This document shows positions 55,521 to 64,000 of a DNA stretch of 64,000 bases, piece after piece. The stretch's first letter is position 1. Each line of letters begins with the position of its first letter. The notes beneath the pieces were generated by a model, which was given only the letters and a program-made list of their open reading frames with translations, had not been told where the DNA came from and made no database searches. The position numbers were made by a program, and so were the translations under genes. Origin of the DNA: Mycolicibacterium septicum DSM 44393 (lineage in GTDB: Bacteria; Actinomycetota; Actinomycetes; Mycobacteriales; Mycobacteriaceae); NCBI RefSeq assembly GCF_000455325.1, contig NZ_HG322951.1, forward strand, positions 1,395,300-1,459,299, read 5' to 3'.

Positions 55521-56234
55521 CTACGCCGCACGCAGGCGATCCACGGCCCGCCCGTCGGTGAGCTCGTCGCGCAGCTCGGGGTGTTGCCAGTAGAACCTGA
55601 CCAATTCGATGAGTGCTGTGCCCTTCGGCGTGTAAATTCCGACAGATTCCATCACCAGTGCTTCGCCACCGGTCACGGTCACCACCATCGGGTTCCAGAG
55701 TCGCCCTTGTTCGGGCAAGCTGTCGGTGATGTTTTCGATCGCGTCCCAGTTGCCGGTTTTCGGCTCCCTCAAGGTGGCGAATTCAAATCCCTCAGGGCGA
55801 AGGACGAGATAGCTGAGGCTGCCTTGCGTGGACAATTTGAACCAGCTCCAGGCCAGCACCGCGCCGGCGGCGGCCGCACACAGTGGAAACACATGTCGAA
55901 ATGAGCCGAGGGGAAGGTACAGCACACCGGTGACCCAGGCCAGGAACATCAGCCATGTGGAAAGGGTTCCAGCAACGATCAATCGGTGCAAGTTCCGTTC
56001 GATTCTTTTATCGGGCATTATCCGAGTTCCGCTGGTGTCGAATGTGGCCTGAAATGAGACGGTTTTCGATTCCAGCATCATGGTGATCGAGAATATGGAC
56101 GTCACCGTCAGGCCGATCGCAACGAGGATCGTGACAATTGAGAATTGCTTTGCCGCGTTGAACGCCCATACGGACAACATTGCGATGAACACCAATGTCA
56201 CCGCAATACCGAATCGTCTCGCGAATTTTTCCAT
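55521..56234 (-). CDS. membrane protein of unknown function beside the Esp-like pair
   Basis: A 237-residue protein with four hydrophobic helices (about residues 10-27, 32-53, 85-107, 113-131) and a cytoplasmic C-terminal domain of about 100 residues (YLVLRPEGFEFATLREPKTGNWDAIENI; GIYTPKGTALIELVRFYWQHPELRDELTDG). The latter looks like a PH-like strand-rich domain seen in actinobacterial membrane proteins. It is upstream of the EspA-like gene by 59 bases on the same strand and shows lower GC than its surroundings. Not a recognised ESX component. Confidence 0.7.
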   Translation of the reverse strand: MEKFARRFGIAVTLVFIAMLSVWAFNAAKQFSIVTILVAIGLTVTSIFSITMMLESKTVSFQATFDTSGTRIMPDKRIERNLHRLIVAGTLSTWLMFLAWVTGVLYLPLGSFRHVFPLCAAAAGAVLAWSWFKLSTQGSLSYLVLRPEGFEFATLREPKTGNWDAIENITDSLPEQGRLWNPMVVTVTGGEALVMESVGIYTPKGTALIELVRFYWQHPELRDELTDGRAVDRLRAA

Positions 56235-56281
56235 CTCGCCCCTCGTCTGCGCCCCGCCGATGTGTCGGTATGGTCTGGCTC

Positions 56282-56734
56282 ATGGATGATAAGGCCGAAG
56301 TCTCAAAGGTGGTCGCAGCCAGTCGAGAGATTGCCGCACCGGCCGAGACGATCTTCGAGCTGATCGCGGACCCGGCACAGCAGCCTCGCTGGGACGGCAA
56401 TGAGAACTTGGCCGAGGCTCCCACCGGGCAGCGGGTGCGCGCCGTCGGCGACGTCTTCACCATGACGATCAAGCAGGGCGGCGACCGGGAGAACCGGATC
56501 GTCGAGTTCGAGGAAGGCCGGCGTATCGCCTGGCGACCGTCGGAGATCGGGAAAGAGCCGCCCGGACATCTGTGGCGCTGGGAGCTGGAACCGTTGAGCG
56601 ACAACCGAACCCTGGTCACCCACACCTACGACTGGACGCAGCTCGACGACGAGAAGCGGCTGATCCGCGCACGCGCCACCACCGCGGACAAGCTGCAGGG
56701 ATCGATCGACCGGCTGGCGGCGATCGCCGAGTAA
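56282..56734 (+). CDS. SRPBCC-fold protein (polyketide cyclase/dehydrase-like)
   Basis: A 150-residue SRPBCC protein: SREIAAPAETIFELIADPAQQPRWDGNENLAEA at the start, then RVRAVGDVFTMTIKQGG, GRRIAWRPSEIG and a C-terminal helix (TTADKLQGSIDRLAAIAE). It is a typical mycobacterial paralogue with unknown ligand. ATG 56282 begins the domain; the frame is open to 56195. It is divergent from the membrane protein by 47 bases and convergent with the AAA gene (9 bases). Confidence 0.82.
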   Translation: MDDKAEVSKVVAASREIAAPAETIFELIADPAQQPRWDGNENLAEAPTGQRVRAVGDVFTMTIKQGGDRENRIVEFEEGRRIAWRPSEIGKEPPGHLWRWELEPLSDNRTLVTHTYDWTQLDDEKRLIRARATTADKLQGSIDRLAAIAE

Positions 56735-56743
56735 TCGGCAGCC

Positions 56744-58957
56744 TCAGCGCCCGGCCGCGAACTCCCGCAACGACTGCACCTGTGCGGCGTCCAAAGACGG
56801 GCGCACGGTCTCACGCGCTTTGGCCACATCGGCTGCGGTGACGTCGGCCGCATCGATGGACCGGCGCATCGCCGTCAACGCCGCCTCCCGCAGCAGCGCC
56901 ACACAGTCGGCCGCGCTGTAGCCGTCCAGATCGGAAGCCAGCGCGTCGAGATCGACATCCGGAGCGAGCGGAATGGATTTTCCTGCGGTACGCAGGATTT
57001 CGCGGCGCGCATCGGCGTCGGGCGGCTCGACGAACACCAGCTTCTCCAACCGGCCCGGCCGCAGCAGCGCGGGATCGATGAGGTCGGGTCGGTTGGTCGC
57101 ACCCAGCACGACGACGTCGTTCATCGGTTCGATGCCGTCGAGCTCGGTAAGCAGGGACGCCACTACGCGGTCGGTCACCCCGGAGTCGAAGCTCTGCCCG
57201 CGTCGCGGGGCCAGGGCGTCGATCTCGTCCAGGAACACCAATGACGGCGCCGAGTCACGTGCCCGGGCGAACAGCTCGCGCACCGCCTTCTCCGAGGAAC
57301 CGACCCATTTGTCCATCAGCTCAGCGCCTTTGACGGCGTGCACGGAGAGCCGTCCTGAGCTGGCCAGGGCTCGCACCAGGAACGTCTTTCCACAGCCGGG
57401 CGGGCCGTACAACAGCACGCCGCGCGGAGGCTCGACGCCGAGGCGCTGGAATGTGTCGGGATGCTGCAGCGGCCACAGCACGGCCTCGGTCAGCGCCTGT
57501 TTGGTCTCGACCATGTCGCCGACGTCGTCGAGCGTCACCGAGCCGACCGACACCTCCTCGGCGGCGGACCGCGACAGCGGGCGGATCACCGTCAGCGCCC
57601 CGGTCAGGTCTTCCTGCCACAGCACCGGTGCATTGCCGTCGGCGCTGGCCCGTGACGCGGCCCGCAGTGCGCCCTCGCGGACCAGGGCGGCCAGATCGGC
57701 AACGACGAAACCCGGTGTGCGGTCGGCTATCTGGCCCAGATCCAATTCGGCGGCCGGAACGCCGCGCAGCAACACCTCCAGCAGCGCTTTGCGGGTGGCG
57801 GCATCGGGCAGCGTCAGGGCGAGTTCGCGGTCGCACAGATCCGGCGCCCGCAGGCGGGTATCCACCCCGATGGGCACGGCAGAGGTGGCGATGAACGCCA
57901 CGCCGCGGGTGGCCACGGCGTCACGAAGTTCGGCGATGATCAACGCCGCAACGGGTTCAGGAGTCCGGTCGGCGGCAGTCGCGGGCAACAGGGCGTCGAC
58001 GTCGGAGATCAGCAGCACCCCGCCGCCGTCGCGCACCGTGGCGACCGCGTCGGATACCCGGCGCAACCGGTCGTCGGCGGCCAGCGCACCCACCTCGGGC
58101 CCGTCGAGTTCCACCAACCGCCGCTCGGCGCACACCGTCCGCACCATGGTGGCCTTGCCGACGCCGGCGGGACCGGTCACCAGGACGCCGAGATTCGGTT
58201 TGGCGCCCAGGGTTTCGAGGAGTTGAGGTTCGTCGAGCGACAGCTTGAGCCATTCGGTGAGCTTGCCGGCCTGGGTATGGGAGCCCTTCAGATCGTCGAA
58301 GCTGACCGCCGGCTCGGCGCGTGCGGGGCTGATCGTATGGGCGCCGGTGGAGTCCGACGTACTCGGCTCGAGGCCCGATCCCCACGACACCACCGAATTC
58401 GGTTGAATGCTCACGGGTCCGGACGGATCGACGCCGGTCACCGTCAGCAGCTCCGAGGTCCACGTGATGCCCACGGACGATGCCAGCGCAGCGGTGGCCG
58501 CCGATGTCGAGGTGCCCGGCCCCAGATCGCGGGGGAGCAGCGACACGGTGTCGCCGACCGTCATGACCTTGCCCAGCAGTGCCTGGCGCAGCGTCGCCGA
58601 CGAAATCGAATCGGTCGCCAGCTTCGACCCGCTCACCGTGACCGCCCGGGCGCCGTACACCGTCACCGGCGCCACGATCACTGTCGCGGTTTCCCGTACC
58701 CCGGCGTTGGACAACGTGACGTCGTCGAGCAGGGCGGTCCCGGTCGGGGTGCCGCCGGGCGCAACGCCGACGACGGCGGCGGTGGTACGAGATCCGGTCA
58801 ACGAGATCGCATCCCACTCGCGCAGCCCGAGGGCGGCGATCGCCTCCGGATGCAGCCGGACCACGCCGCGACGTGAGTCGAGGGCTGAGGTGTTCAGCCG
58901 GGCCGTCAGGCGCAGATGCCCGAGCGCGTGATCCTCGTCGACCTCGAGCTGCGACAT
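56744..58957 (-). CDS. tandem AAA+ ATPase, p97/Cdc48-like (Rv0435c-like)
   Basis: A 737-residue protein: N-terminal double-psi-barrel-like region (about 1-200), AAA domain D1 with Walker A GPAGVGKAT (262-270), and D2 with Walker A GPPGCGKT, Walker B LVFLDEIDALAPRRG and sensor ATNRPDLIDPALLRPGR. The D1 Walker B reads VLLISDVDALLP, so the canonical DE pair is SD, and D1 lacks the usual RFGRFD arginine-finger segment; D1 may bind but not hydrolyse ATP well. D2 is intact. The mycobacterial homologue (Msm0858) is known to resemble p97. ATG 58957 lies one base after the pssA stop. Confidence 0.93.
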   Translation of the reverse strand: MSQLEVDEDHALGHLRLTARLNTSALDSRRGVVRLHPEAIAALGLREWDAISLTGSRTTAAVVGVAPGGTPTGTALLDDVTLSNAGVRETATVIVAPVTVYGARAVTVSGSKLATDSISSATLRQALLGKVMTVGDTVSLLPRDLGPGTSTSAATAALASSVGITWTSELLTVTGVDPSGPVSIQPNSVVSWGSGLEPSTSDSTGAHTISPARAEPAVSFDDLKGSHTQAGKLTEWLKLSLDEPQLLETLGAKPNLGVLVTGPAGVGKATMVRTVCAERRLVELDGPEVGALAADDRLRRVSDAVATVRDGGGVLLISDVDALLPATAADRTPEPVAALIIAELRDAVATRGVAFIATSAVPIGVDTRLRAPDLCDRELALTLPDAATRKALLEVLLRGVPAAELDLGQIADRTPGFVVADLAALVREGALRAASRASADGNAPVLWQEDLTGALTVIRPLSRSAAEEVSVGSVTLDDVGDMVETKQALTEAVLWPLQHPDTFQRLGVEPPRGVLLYGPPGCGKTFLVRALASSGRLSVHAVKGAELMDKWVGSSEKAVRELFARARDSAPSLVFLDEIDALAPRRGQSFDSGVTDRVVASLLTELDGIEPMNDVVVLGATNRPDLIDPALLRPGRLEKLVFVEPPDADARREILRTAGKSIPLAPDVDLDALASDLDGYSAADCVALLREAALTAMRRSIDAADVTAADVAKARETVRPSLDAAQVQSLREFAAGR

Positions 58958-58958
58958 G

Positions 58959-59840
58959 TCAGCGCCCCGGCTTCCGCAGTCCCAGACGGGCCATCGACCG
59001 CCGGTGCGGCTGCGCCCGGCGAATCGCGCGCCGCGTCGCACGGCGCTGCTGTGGCTTGTCGTCCCATGATTCGGGGTGGCTGGCCACCCATTTCTTGGTG
59101 CGTATCGCGAACGGGATGTGGATCACGTAGGCCACGATGATCACCATGATCACGATGTAGCCGTAGAAGACGGACGCCGCCACGCCGATCGCGACCAGGG
59201 CGAGCAAGGGCGCCACCATGTTCGGCGGCACCGCGAAGGTGTGGATCTTGCGCATCGGGATCCGGCTGACCACCAGCAGCGAGACGCCGATCATCCAGAT
59301 CGACACGGCCCACTCGCTGGTCCACCAACCGTCGCCGAACTGCATCTTGGCCGCGAGCGGTCCGATGGCGCCGAGCGCACCCGCCGGGGCGGGCATGCCG
59401 ACGAAGTACTCCTTCTCGTACGCAGGCTGATCCACGTCGAGCAATGCGTTGAACCGGGCCAGCCGCAACACGATGCACACCGCGTAGAGCAGCACCACGA
59501 TCCACCCGACCCGCGAGTGCGACAGCAGGGTGCCGTAGACGATGAGGGCCGGGGCGACACCGAAATTCACCGCGTCGGCCAGGGAGTCGATCTCCTCGCC
59601 CATCTTGGAGGTGGCATTGAGCATCCGCGCGACCCTGCCGTCCAGCGCGTCGAGGATCGCTGCGACCGCCAGGAACGCCATCGACTCGGTGGGCCGGTTG
59701 TCCAGCGCCATCTTGATCGCCGACAAGCCCAGGCAGATGGCGGCCACCGTCATGGCACTGGGCAGCATCCGCACGCTGAACGGCGGCGGTTTCATGCGTC
59801 CCTTGATCAACGACGGGGGCCGCACGCGGGGTTTGATCAT
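58959..59840 (-). CDS. pssA: CDP-diacylglycerol-serine O-phosphatidyltransferase
   Basis: A 293-residue membrane enzyme making phosphatidylserine. The CDP-alcohol phosphatidyltransferase motif DGxxARx8GxxxDxxxD is complete (Asp67, Gly68, Arg72, Gly81, Asp85, Asp89). About six to eight helices and a basic C-terminal tail ([19 protein letters not shown]). ATG 59840 overlaps the psd stop (ATGA); the frame is open upstream. With psd it forms the phosphatidylethanolamine route, and it is followed directly by the AAA gene. Confidence 0.96.
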   Translation of the reverse strand: MIKPRVRPPSLIKGRMKPPPFSVRMLPSAMTVAAICLGLSAIKMALDNRPTESMAFLAVAAILDALDGRVARMLNATSKMGEEIDSLADAVNFGVAPALIVYGTLLSHSRVGWIVVLLYAVCIVLRLARFNALLDVDQPAYEKEYFVGMPAPAGALGAIGPLAAKMQFGDGWWTSEWAVSIWMIGVSLLVVSRIPMRKIHTFAVPPNMVAPLLALVAIGVAASVFYGYIVIMVIIVAYVIHIPFAIRTKKWVASHPESWDDKPQQRRATRRAIRRAQPHRRSMARLGLRKPGR

Positions 59841-60535
59841 GGCAACTCCGCCAGGACGGTTTCTCCGGCCAGCGTCCGCTGGCCCCGGGTGACGAGCAGT
59901 TTCGAACCAGCAGGGAGATAGGTGTCGAGTCGGGAGCCGAACCGGATCAGTCCGTAGGTCTCGCCGATGTCGAGCTTGTCTCCGACGTGCGCGTTGCACA
60001 CGATGCGTCGCGCGATCAGCCCGGCGATCTGTACGGCGATCACCTCGGTGCCCTCGGGGGTGCGGATGACGACGCTGTTGCGTTCGTTGTCCTCGCTCGC
60101 GGCTTCGAGCTCGGCCGAATGGAAACGTCCGGGGCGGTGCTGCACGGCCACCACGTCACCACCGATCGGTGCCCGCTGCACGTGTGCGTCGAGAACCGAC
60201 AGGAAGATGCTGATCCGCGGCCGCGGGGTGTCGGACAAGCCCAGCTCGGCGGGCGGGACGGCGTCCTCGATCAGGCACACCAGCCCGTCGGCGGGGGCGA
60301 CCACCACGCCGGGGCGCGTCGGCGCCACCCGGGGCGGGTGCCGGAAGAACGCCGCGTTCGCCCCGGCGGCCAGCAGGCCGGCCCGGCGCACCCAACGGTG
60401 CTTGCGGCCCAGGGCCGCGACGGCGAGGCTGGCGCCGACGAACGGGAGGCCCGCCGAATGCATCGGCGGAACACTGGATCGCACCAGCGCCGCAAGGCGT
60501 TCTGGTCCGGACTGGAGGTCGGGGCGTCTGGCCAT
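59837..60535 (-). CDS. psd: phosphatidylserine decarboxylase, short type
   Basis: A 232-residue decarboxylase of the short (archaeal/actinobacterial) type. The autoproteolytic site GS occurs in [11 protein letters not shown] (Gly200-Ser201); cleavage would leave a pyruvoyl group on the small alpha chain. Other conserved parts are VVAPADGLV and [16 protein letters not shown]. Converts phosphatidylserine to phosphatidylethanolamine at the membrane. Length and order with pssA match M. tuberculosis. It starts 35 bases after moeA. Confidence 0.96.
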   Translation of the reverse strand: MARRPDLQSGPERLAALVRSSVPPMHSAGLPFVGASLAVAALGRKHRWVRRAGLLAAGANAAFFRHPPRVAPTRPGVVVAPADGLVCLIEDAVPPAELGLSDTPRPRISIFLSVLDAHVQRAPIGGDVVAVQHRPGRFHSAELEAASEDNERNSVVIRTPEGTEVIAVQIAGLIARRIVCNAHVGDKLDIGETYGLIRFGSRLDTYLPAGSKLLVTRGQRTLAGETVLAELP

Positions 60536-60570
60536 CGGGAGGATTCTACGTGCGGGTGGAGTCGGAATTG

Positions 60571-61758
60571 CTAGCTCAGGTCCCAGACGGGAACCGTCGA
60601 CCCCGCCGTAAGTTCGGTGACGTCCTCGGCTATCTCCAGCAGACAGTTCGCCGAGGCGAGCCAGCGCAGATGATGTGAGGCCGGGGGACCGTAGCTGCTC
60701 ACCGAATCCCCGGTCAGCACACCCCGCCGGAACTGCCGTTTTCCGCGCGGCGAGGTCAGATCCTCGGTCAGCTGCGCGGTGCGCCGCGGCCGGTCGGGTT
60801 CGGCGAGGCCCATCGCGGCGCGCAGCGGTGCGCGGACGAACACCTCGAACGAAACCAGGGCACTGACCGGATTGCCGGGCAGCGTGACGATGGGAACACC
60901 GTCGACCGTCCCCGCCCCCTGCGGCATCCCGGGCTGCATCGCCACCTTGACGAACTCCACCTGATCCGACAGCGAGTCCTTGACCACTTCGTATGCGCCC
61001 GCGCTCACCCCGCCGGTGGTGATGATGAGGTCGGCGTCGACGGCATGCGCGGCCAGCGCGGCCCGGAACGCGTCGACGTCGTCGGCGGACATCGGGGCGA
61101 TGGTGGCCTGCGCTCCGGCGTCGCGGACCGCCGCCGCCAGCATGACCGCATTGGACTCGTAGATCTGGCCTGGCTGCAGTTCGGTGCCCGGGGCCACGAG
61201 TTCGGTGCCGGTCGACATCACCATCACGCGCTGCGGCGGCAGCACGGGCAGTGTGGCCAGTCCCAGTGCCGCGGCCAGCCCGAGGGCGGCCGGGCTGATC
61301 ACCTGGCCGGCCCGCAGCACGGTGGTGCCTGCGGTGACGTCCTCACCGGCGCGGCGGATGTGCTGGCCACCCCGGGCGGCCGCGCGGATCGTCACCGTGT
61401 CGGTCGCCCCGTCGGTGGCCTCGACCGGGACCACCGCGGTGGCGCCGGACGGCAGCGGGGCCCCGGTCATGATGCGGTGCGCGGTTCCGGGTTGCAGCGT
61501 CAACGGGTCGGTGCGGCCCGCCGGGATGTCCTCGGCGACGGGCAACCGCACCGGGGCGTCCTCGGTGGCGCCTGCGACGTCGTCGGCGACGACGGCGTAG
61601 CCGTCCATCGCGGAGTTGTCGAAGCCGGGCAGTGACAGCGGGGCGACGACATCGGCGGCCAGCACCAGGCCGAGGGTGTCGTTCAGTGGAACATCTTGTG
61701 GGGCGCGGGCTTTGATCAGCTCGGCGACCACCTTCTGGTGTTCTTCGACGGTCCGCAT
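60571..61758 (-). CDS. moeA2: molybdopterin molybdenumtransferase MoeA
   Basis: A 395-residue MoeA that inserts molybdate into molybdopterin-AMP. Conserved stretches: [57 protein letters not shown] and [21 protein letters not shown] 61758 (MRTVEEHQ) matches the start of M. tuberculosis MoeA2; the preceding ATG 61761 shares the SDR stop. The copy name follows the conserved neighbourhood (psd, pssA), so it is less certain than the enzyme. Confidence 0.93.
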   Translation of the reverse strand: MRTVEEHQKVVAELIKARAPQDVPLNDTLGLVLAADVVAPLSLPGFDNSAMDGYAVVADDVAGATEDAPVRLPVAEDIPAGRTDPLTLQPGTAHRIMTGAPLPSGATAVVPVEATDGATDTVTIRAAARGGQHIRRAGEDVTAGTTVLRAGQVISPAALGLAAALGLATLPVLPPQRVMVMSTGTELVAPGTELQPGQIYESNAVMLAAAVRDAGAQATIAPMSADDVDAFRAALAAHAVDADLIITTGGVSAGAYEVVKDSLSDQVEFVKVAMQPGMPQGAGTVDGVPIVTLPGNPVSALVSFEVFVRAPLRAAMGLAEPDRPRRTAQLTEDLTSPRGKRQFRRGVLTGDSVSSYGPPASHHLRWLASANCLLEIAEDVTELTAGSTVPVWDLS

Positions 61759-61760
61759 CA

Positions 61761-62684
61761 TCACACCGGGAACGTGACGCCGGTGAGCTCTTCGGACACC
61801 GCCCATAGCCGGCGCTGCAGCTCCTCGTCATGCGACTGCTTGCTGGAGGTCACGAGCTCGGGGTAGCCGCGCAGTTCCCGGAATCCGTCCGGTCCGTAGT
61901 ACTGGCCGCCCCGCACGCCGGGGTCGGTTGCGGCGCGCAAGGTGGCCAGGGCGCCCTTCACCGCGCTGTTGACGAGGAGGGAGGTGACCCGGCTGACGCC
62001 CGGCAGCCCGGCGCCGGGGATGTGCCGCGTCAGTTCGGTGTCCGAGACACCGGGGTGGGCAGCCACCGCGATCGTCGGCTCGTTCTTGGCGGCCAGACGC
62101 CGCTGCAGCTCATAGGTGAACAGCAGGTTCGACAGCTTGGACTGCCCGTACGCGGCGACCCGGTTGTAGCTGCGTTCCCACTGCAGGTCGTCGAAGTGGA
62201 TGCCGGCCTGGATGTTGTGGGCGATGCTGGCGACCGCGACGACGCGTGACCCGTCGACCGGGAGCAGGTGATCCAGCAGCAGACCGGTCAGGGCGAACGC
62301 CCCGAGGTGGTTGGTGCCGAACTGCAGCTCGAAACCGTCCACGGTGGTCTGCTTGGGCGGGTACATCACCCCAGCGTTGTTGATAAGCAGATCGATGCGC
62401 GGATAGGCGGCCCTGATTTCGTCGGCGCCGGTGCGGACCGAATCCAGCGAGCCCACATCCAGCTGCTGCAGCTTGAGGTCCGCCTTGGGCACGGCGGCGG
62501 TGATCCGGTCGACGGCCTGACGGCCCTTGTCCAGGTTGCGTACCGCGATGACGACATGCGCGCCCCTGGCGGCGAGCACGCGGGCGGTCTCGTAGCCCAG
62601 ACCGGTGTTGGAGCCGGTGACGATCGCGATCCGGCCGGACTGATCGGGAACGTCGGCCTCGGTCCACTTGGAATTGGCGCTCAT
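61761..62684 (-). CDS. short-chain dehydrogenase/reductase (Rv0439c-like)
   Basis: A 307-residue classical-type SDR: cofactor motif TGSNTGLG (23-30), NNAG (102-105), catalytic Ser153, Tyr179 and Lys183 (YGQSK). The RNLDKG segment after strand 2 suggests NADPH preference. It belongs to the retinol dehydrogenase/WWOX-like branch used widely in mycobacteria. Substrate unknown. The gene lies just upstream of moeA with the stop overlapping its first possible ATG. Confidence 0.93.
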   Translation of the reverse strand: MSANSKWTEADVPDQSGRIAIVTGSNTGLGYETARVLAARGAHVVIAVRNLDKGRQAVDRITAAVPKADLKLQQLDVGSLDSVRTGADEIRAAYPRIDLLINNAGVMYPPKQTTVDGFELQFGTNHLGAFALTGLLLDHLLPVDGSRVVAVASIAHNIQAGIHFDDLQWERSYNRVAAYGQSKLSNLLFTYELQRRLAAKNEPTIAVAAHPGVSDTELTRHIPGAGLPGVSRVTSLLVNSAVKGALATLRAATDPGVRGGQYYGPDGFRELRGYPELVTSSKQSHDEELQRRLWAVSEELTGVTFPV

Positions 62685-62715
62685 GGTTCGAACTCTACGG
62701 GTGTGCCGTTGTGCC

Positions 62716-64000
62716 TCACACTGTTGCGATCACCGAGGCCGAGGGCCTCGACCGCATCACGTGATCGATGTGGATCTGGCCGGCGATGTACCGCCCGTTG
62801 TCCGCGACAGCGGCCAGACCCGTCCGGGCCAGCGAGTCCCCGTCGGGCAGCCCCGCGTAGTACAGGCCGGGGAGTGCGCCCAGGATGCCGCCCTGCTGAA
62901 GTGGCACCCCGTTCTCGTCGAGCGCGTGTGCGGGCAGGATCCGGTAGTCGGGGCGGAATCCGGTGCACCACACGATGGTTGAGATGTCGTGGCGAACCAG
63001 GTCGAGCCGCGTATCGAAACCCGCGATCGCGTCGAGATTCACGACGGGTGCCGTCGCAGCTTCGGGGGCGACGAAGCCGCGGGCGCGCAGTCCGGCGTCG
63101 ATCTTGTTGATCACCTCTCGGAACGAGAGCGCGGATTCCTCGGCGATGTCGATGACGTTGTCCTCCAGCATCAGCACGCTGCCACGTGCCCCGCGGGCCG
63201 ACCCGACCAGGACGACGCCCTTTTCGGCCAACGTGCCGAGATTGAGTTCGGCGGTGCCAAGCCTGTTGCCGCACACCGGCAATCCGGGGAGCCGTGAGCG
63301 GTGGCCGGCGCCTGCGGTGACGAAGTCGTCGTACAGTGAGAACACGTGCATCCATTCGTGGATGGTGCGACCGCGGTAGTGCCGGGGCCAGGCTCGGTGC
63401 CGTCCCACGGACAGGAAGACCCGTCGGCCGGCATCCACCAGTTCGTCGGCGATCTGCTGACCGCTGATGCCCGCACCGACCACCAGGACCGTCCCGCCCG
63501 GAAGCGCGTCGGGATTGCGGTAGTCGGACGAATGGGTTTGGTGGATGGCCGAATCGATGTCGCACGCCAGGATGGGCTTGCGCGGTTGCGCATAGCCGCC
63601 GACGGCCGCGACGAGGTTGCGCGATTCGACCGTCTCGCCGTCGTGCAGGCGGGTCCTGAACCGCACGTCGTCGTCGGATCCGCCGAACCGACCCTCGACG
63701 GCCTGCACCGGCGTGTGCTCACGGACGGTCAGGTTGCGGTCCCGCACATAACGCCGCAGGTGGCCGGCTACCTGCGGTCCCGATGGCAGGGCGAACGGGT
63801 CGTCGCCGTCGTAGTCCCACCCGGGCAGCCGGATCGACCGGTTGCCGCTCCCGACGAGCAGGCTGTCCCACCGTTCGTGTGCCCACCGCTGGCCGACCTC
63901 GCCCTTCTCGAACACGATCGCCTCGCGCCCGATTTCCTGTAGCGCTCCGGCCACTCCGCAGCCTTGCTGGCCGGCGCCGACGATGACGGTCTCGATGTAT
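62716..64000 (-). CDS. FMO-like flavin monooxygenase, truncated by the right edge
   Basis: At least 427 residues, open to the window end. Reading in from the edge, the frame gives YIETVIVGAGQQGCG, a Rossmann FAD motif, so only a few N-terminal residues are missing. It continues WDSLLVGSGNRSIRLPG, a second dinucleotide motif VLVVGAGISGQQIADEL, and IVWCTGFRPDY, the ATG-like motif of flavin monooxygenases. Apparent internal starts (for example 63954) are not the true beginning. It is 31 bases upstream of the SDR on the same strand. Substrate unknown. Confidence 0.88.
   Translation of the reverse strand, partial: YIETVIVGAGQQGCGVAGALQEIGREAIVFEKGEVGQRWAHERWDSLLVGSGNRSIRLPGWDYDGDDPFALPSGPQVAGHLRRYVRDRNLTVREHTPVQAVEGRFGGSDDDVRFRTRLHDGETVESRNLVAAVGGYAQPRKPILACDIDSAIHQTHSSDYRNPDALPGGTVLVVGAGISGQQIADELVDAGRRVFLSVGRHRAWPRHYRGRTIHEWMHVFSLYDDFVTAGAGHRSRLPGLPVCGNRLGTAELNLGTLAEKGVVLVGSARGARGSVLMLEDNVIDIAEESALSFREVINKIDAGLRARGFVAPEAATAPVVNLDAIAGFDTRLDLVRHDISTIVWCTGFRPDYRILPAHALDENGVPLQQGGILGALPGLYYAGLPDGDSLARTGLAAVADNGRYIAGQIHIDHVMRSRPSASVIATV

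Overview
The window comes from a high-GC actinobacterium, almost certainly a rapidly growing, environmental-type Mycobacterium (Mycolicibacterium). Evidence is a complete mce lipid-importer operon with Mas proteins, EspA/EspC-like type VII secretion substrates, a p97-like AAA protein coupled to pssA and psd, and a gene order that largely matches M. tuberculosis Rv0421c-Rv0439c (order recalled from general knowledge, not searched). No rRNA, tRNA, insertion sequence or CRISPR array is visible. Most genes sit in tight operons with ATGA or GTGA stop/start overlaps.

Region 1 (1-6.4 kb) is accessory metabolism and regulation. It holds a perfect LexA box at the left edge, a TetR/SnoaL-like/EthD-like group sharing a thrice-repeated motif, an APC permease, PadR and IclR regulators, and an HsaA-like flavin monooxygenase. 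Region 2 (6.4-20.4 kb) is an mce operon (yrbEA, yrbEB, mceA-F), three small secreted proteins, two Mas proteins, two small membrane proteins and a tandem-domain TetR regulator resembling Mce3R. The layout recalls mce3. Region 3 (20.3-24.8 kb, minus strand) holds a DoxX-like protein, a Baeyer-Villiger-type monooxygenase, a DUF5996 protein and a P450 coupled to a DUF3303 protein.

Region 4 (24.9-40.1 kb) is the conserved core. A TPP riboswitch drives thiC-thiD, followed by an overlapping hydrolase and a Septum_form-like membrane protein. Then come an MFS exporter, an LppU-like protein, a methyltransferase with a LOG protein, xthA-GNAT-def, DUF3263, a LytR_C protein, sodC, a glutamate-cysteine ligase family gene, a tandem AsnC/Lrp regulator and a LON-domain protein.

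Region 5 (40.1-56.7 kb) is about 16.6 kb that interrupts this conserved order between the Rv0434-like and Rv0435c-like genes. It carries an Mrp cation/proton antiporter operon (mrpAB fusion, C, D, E, F, G) overlapping a methyltransferase, a rifampicin-monooxygenase-like flavoprotein, an ion-transporter permease with a CBS partner, a NarL-type two-component pair, a DUF1707 membrane protein behind a clear promoter and palindrome, an SRPBCC pair divergent from a TetR repressor, and a three-gene orphan Esp-like cassette. Region 6 (56.7-64.0 kb, minus strand) returns to the core: AAA ATPase, pssA, psd, moeA, an SDR, and a flavin monooxygenase running off the right edge.
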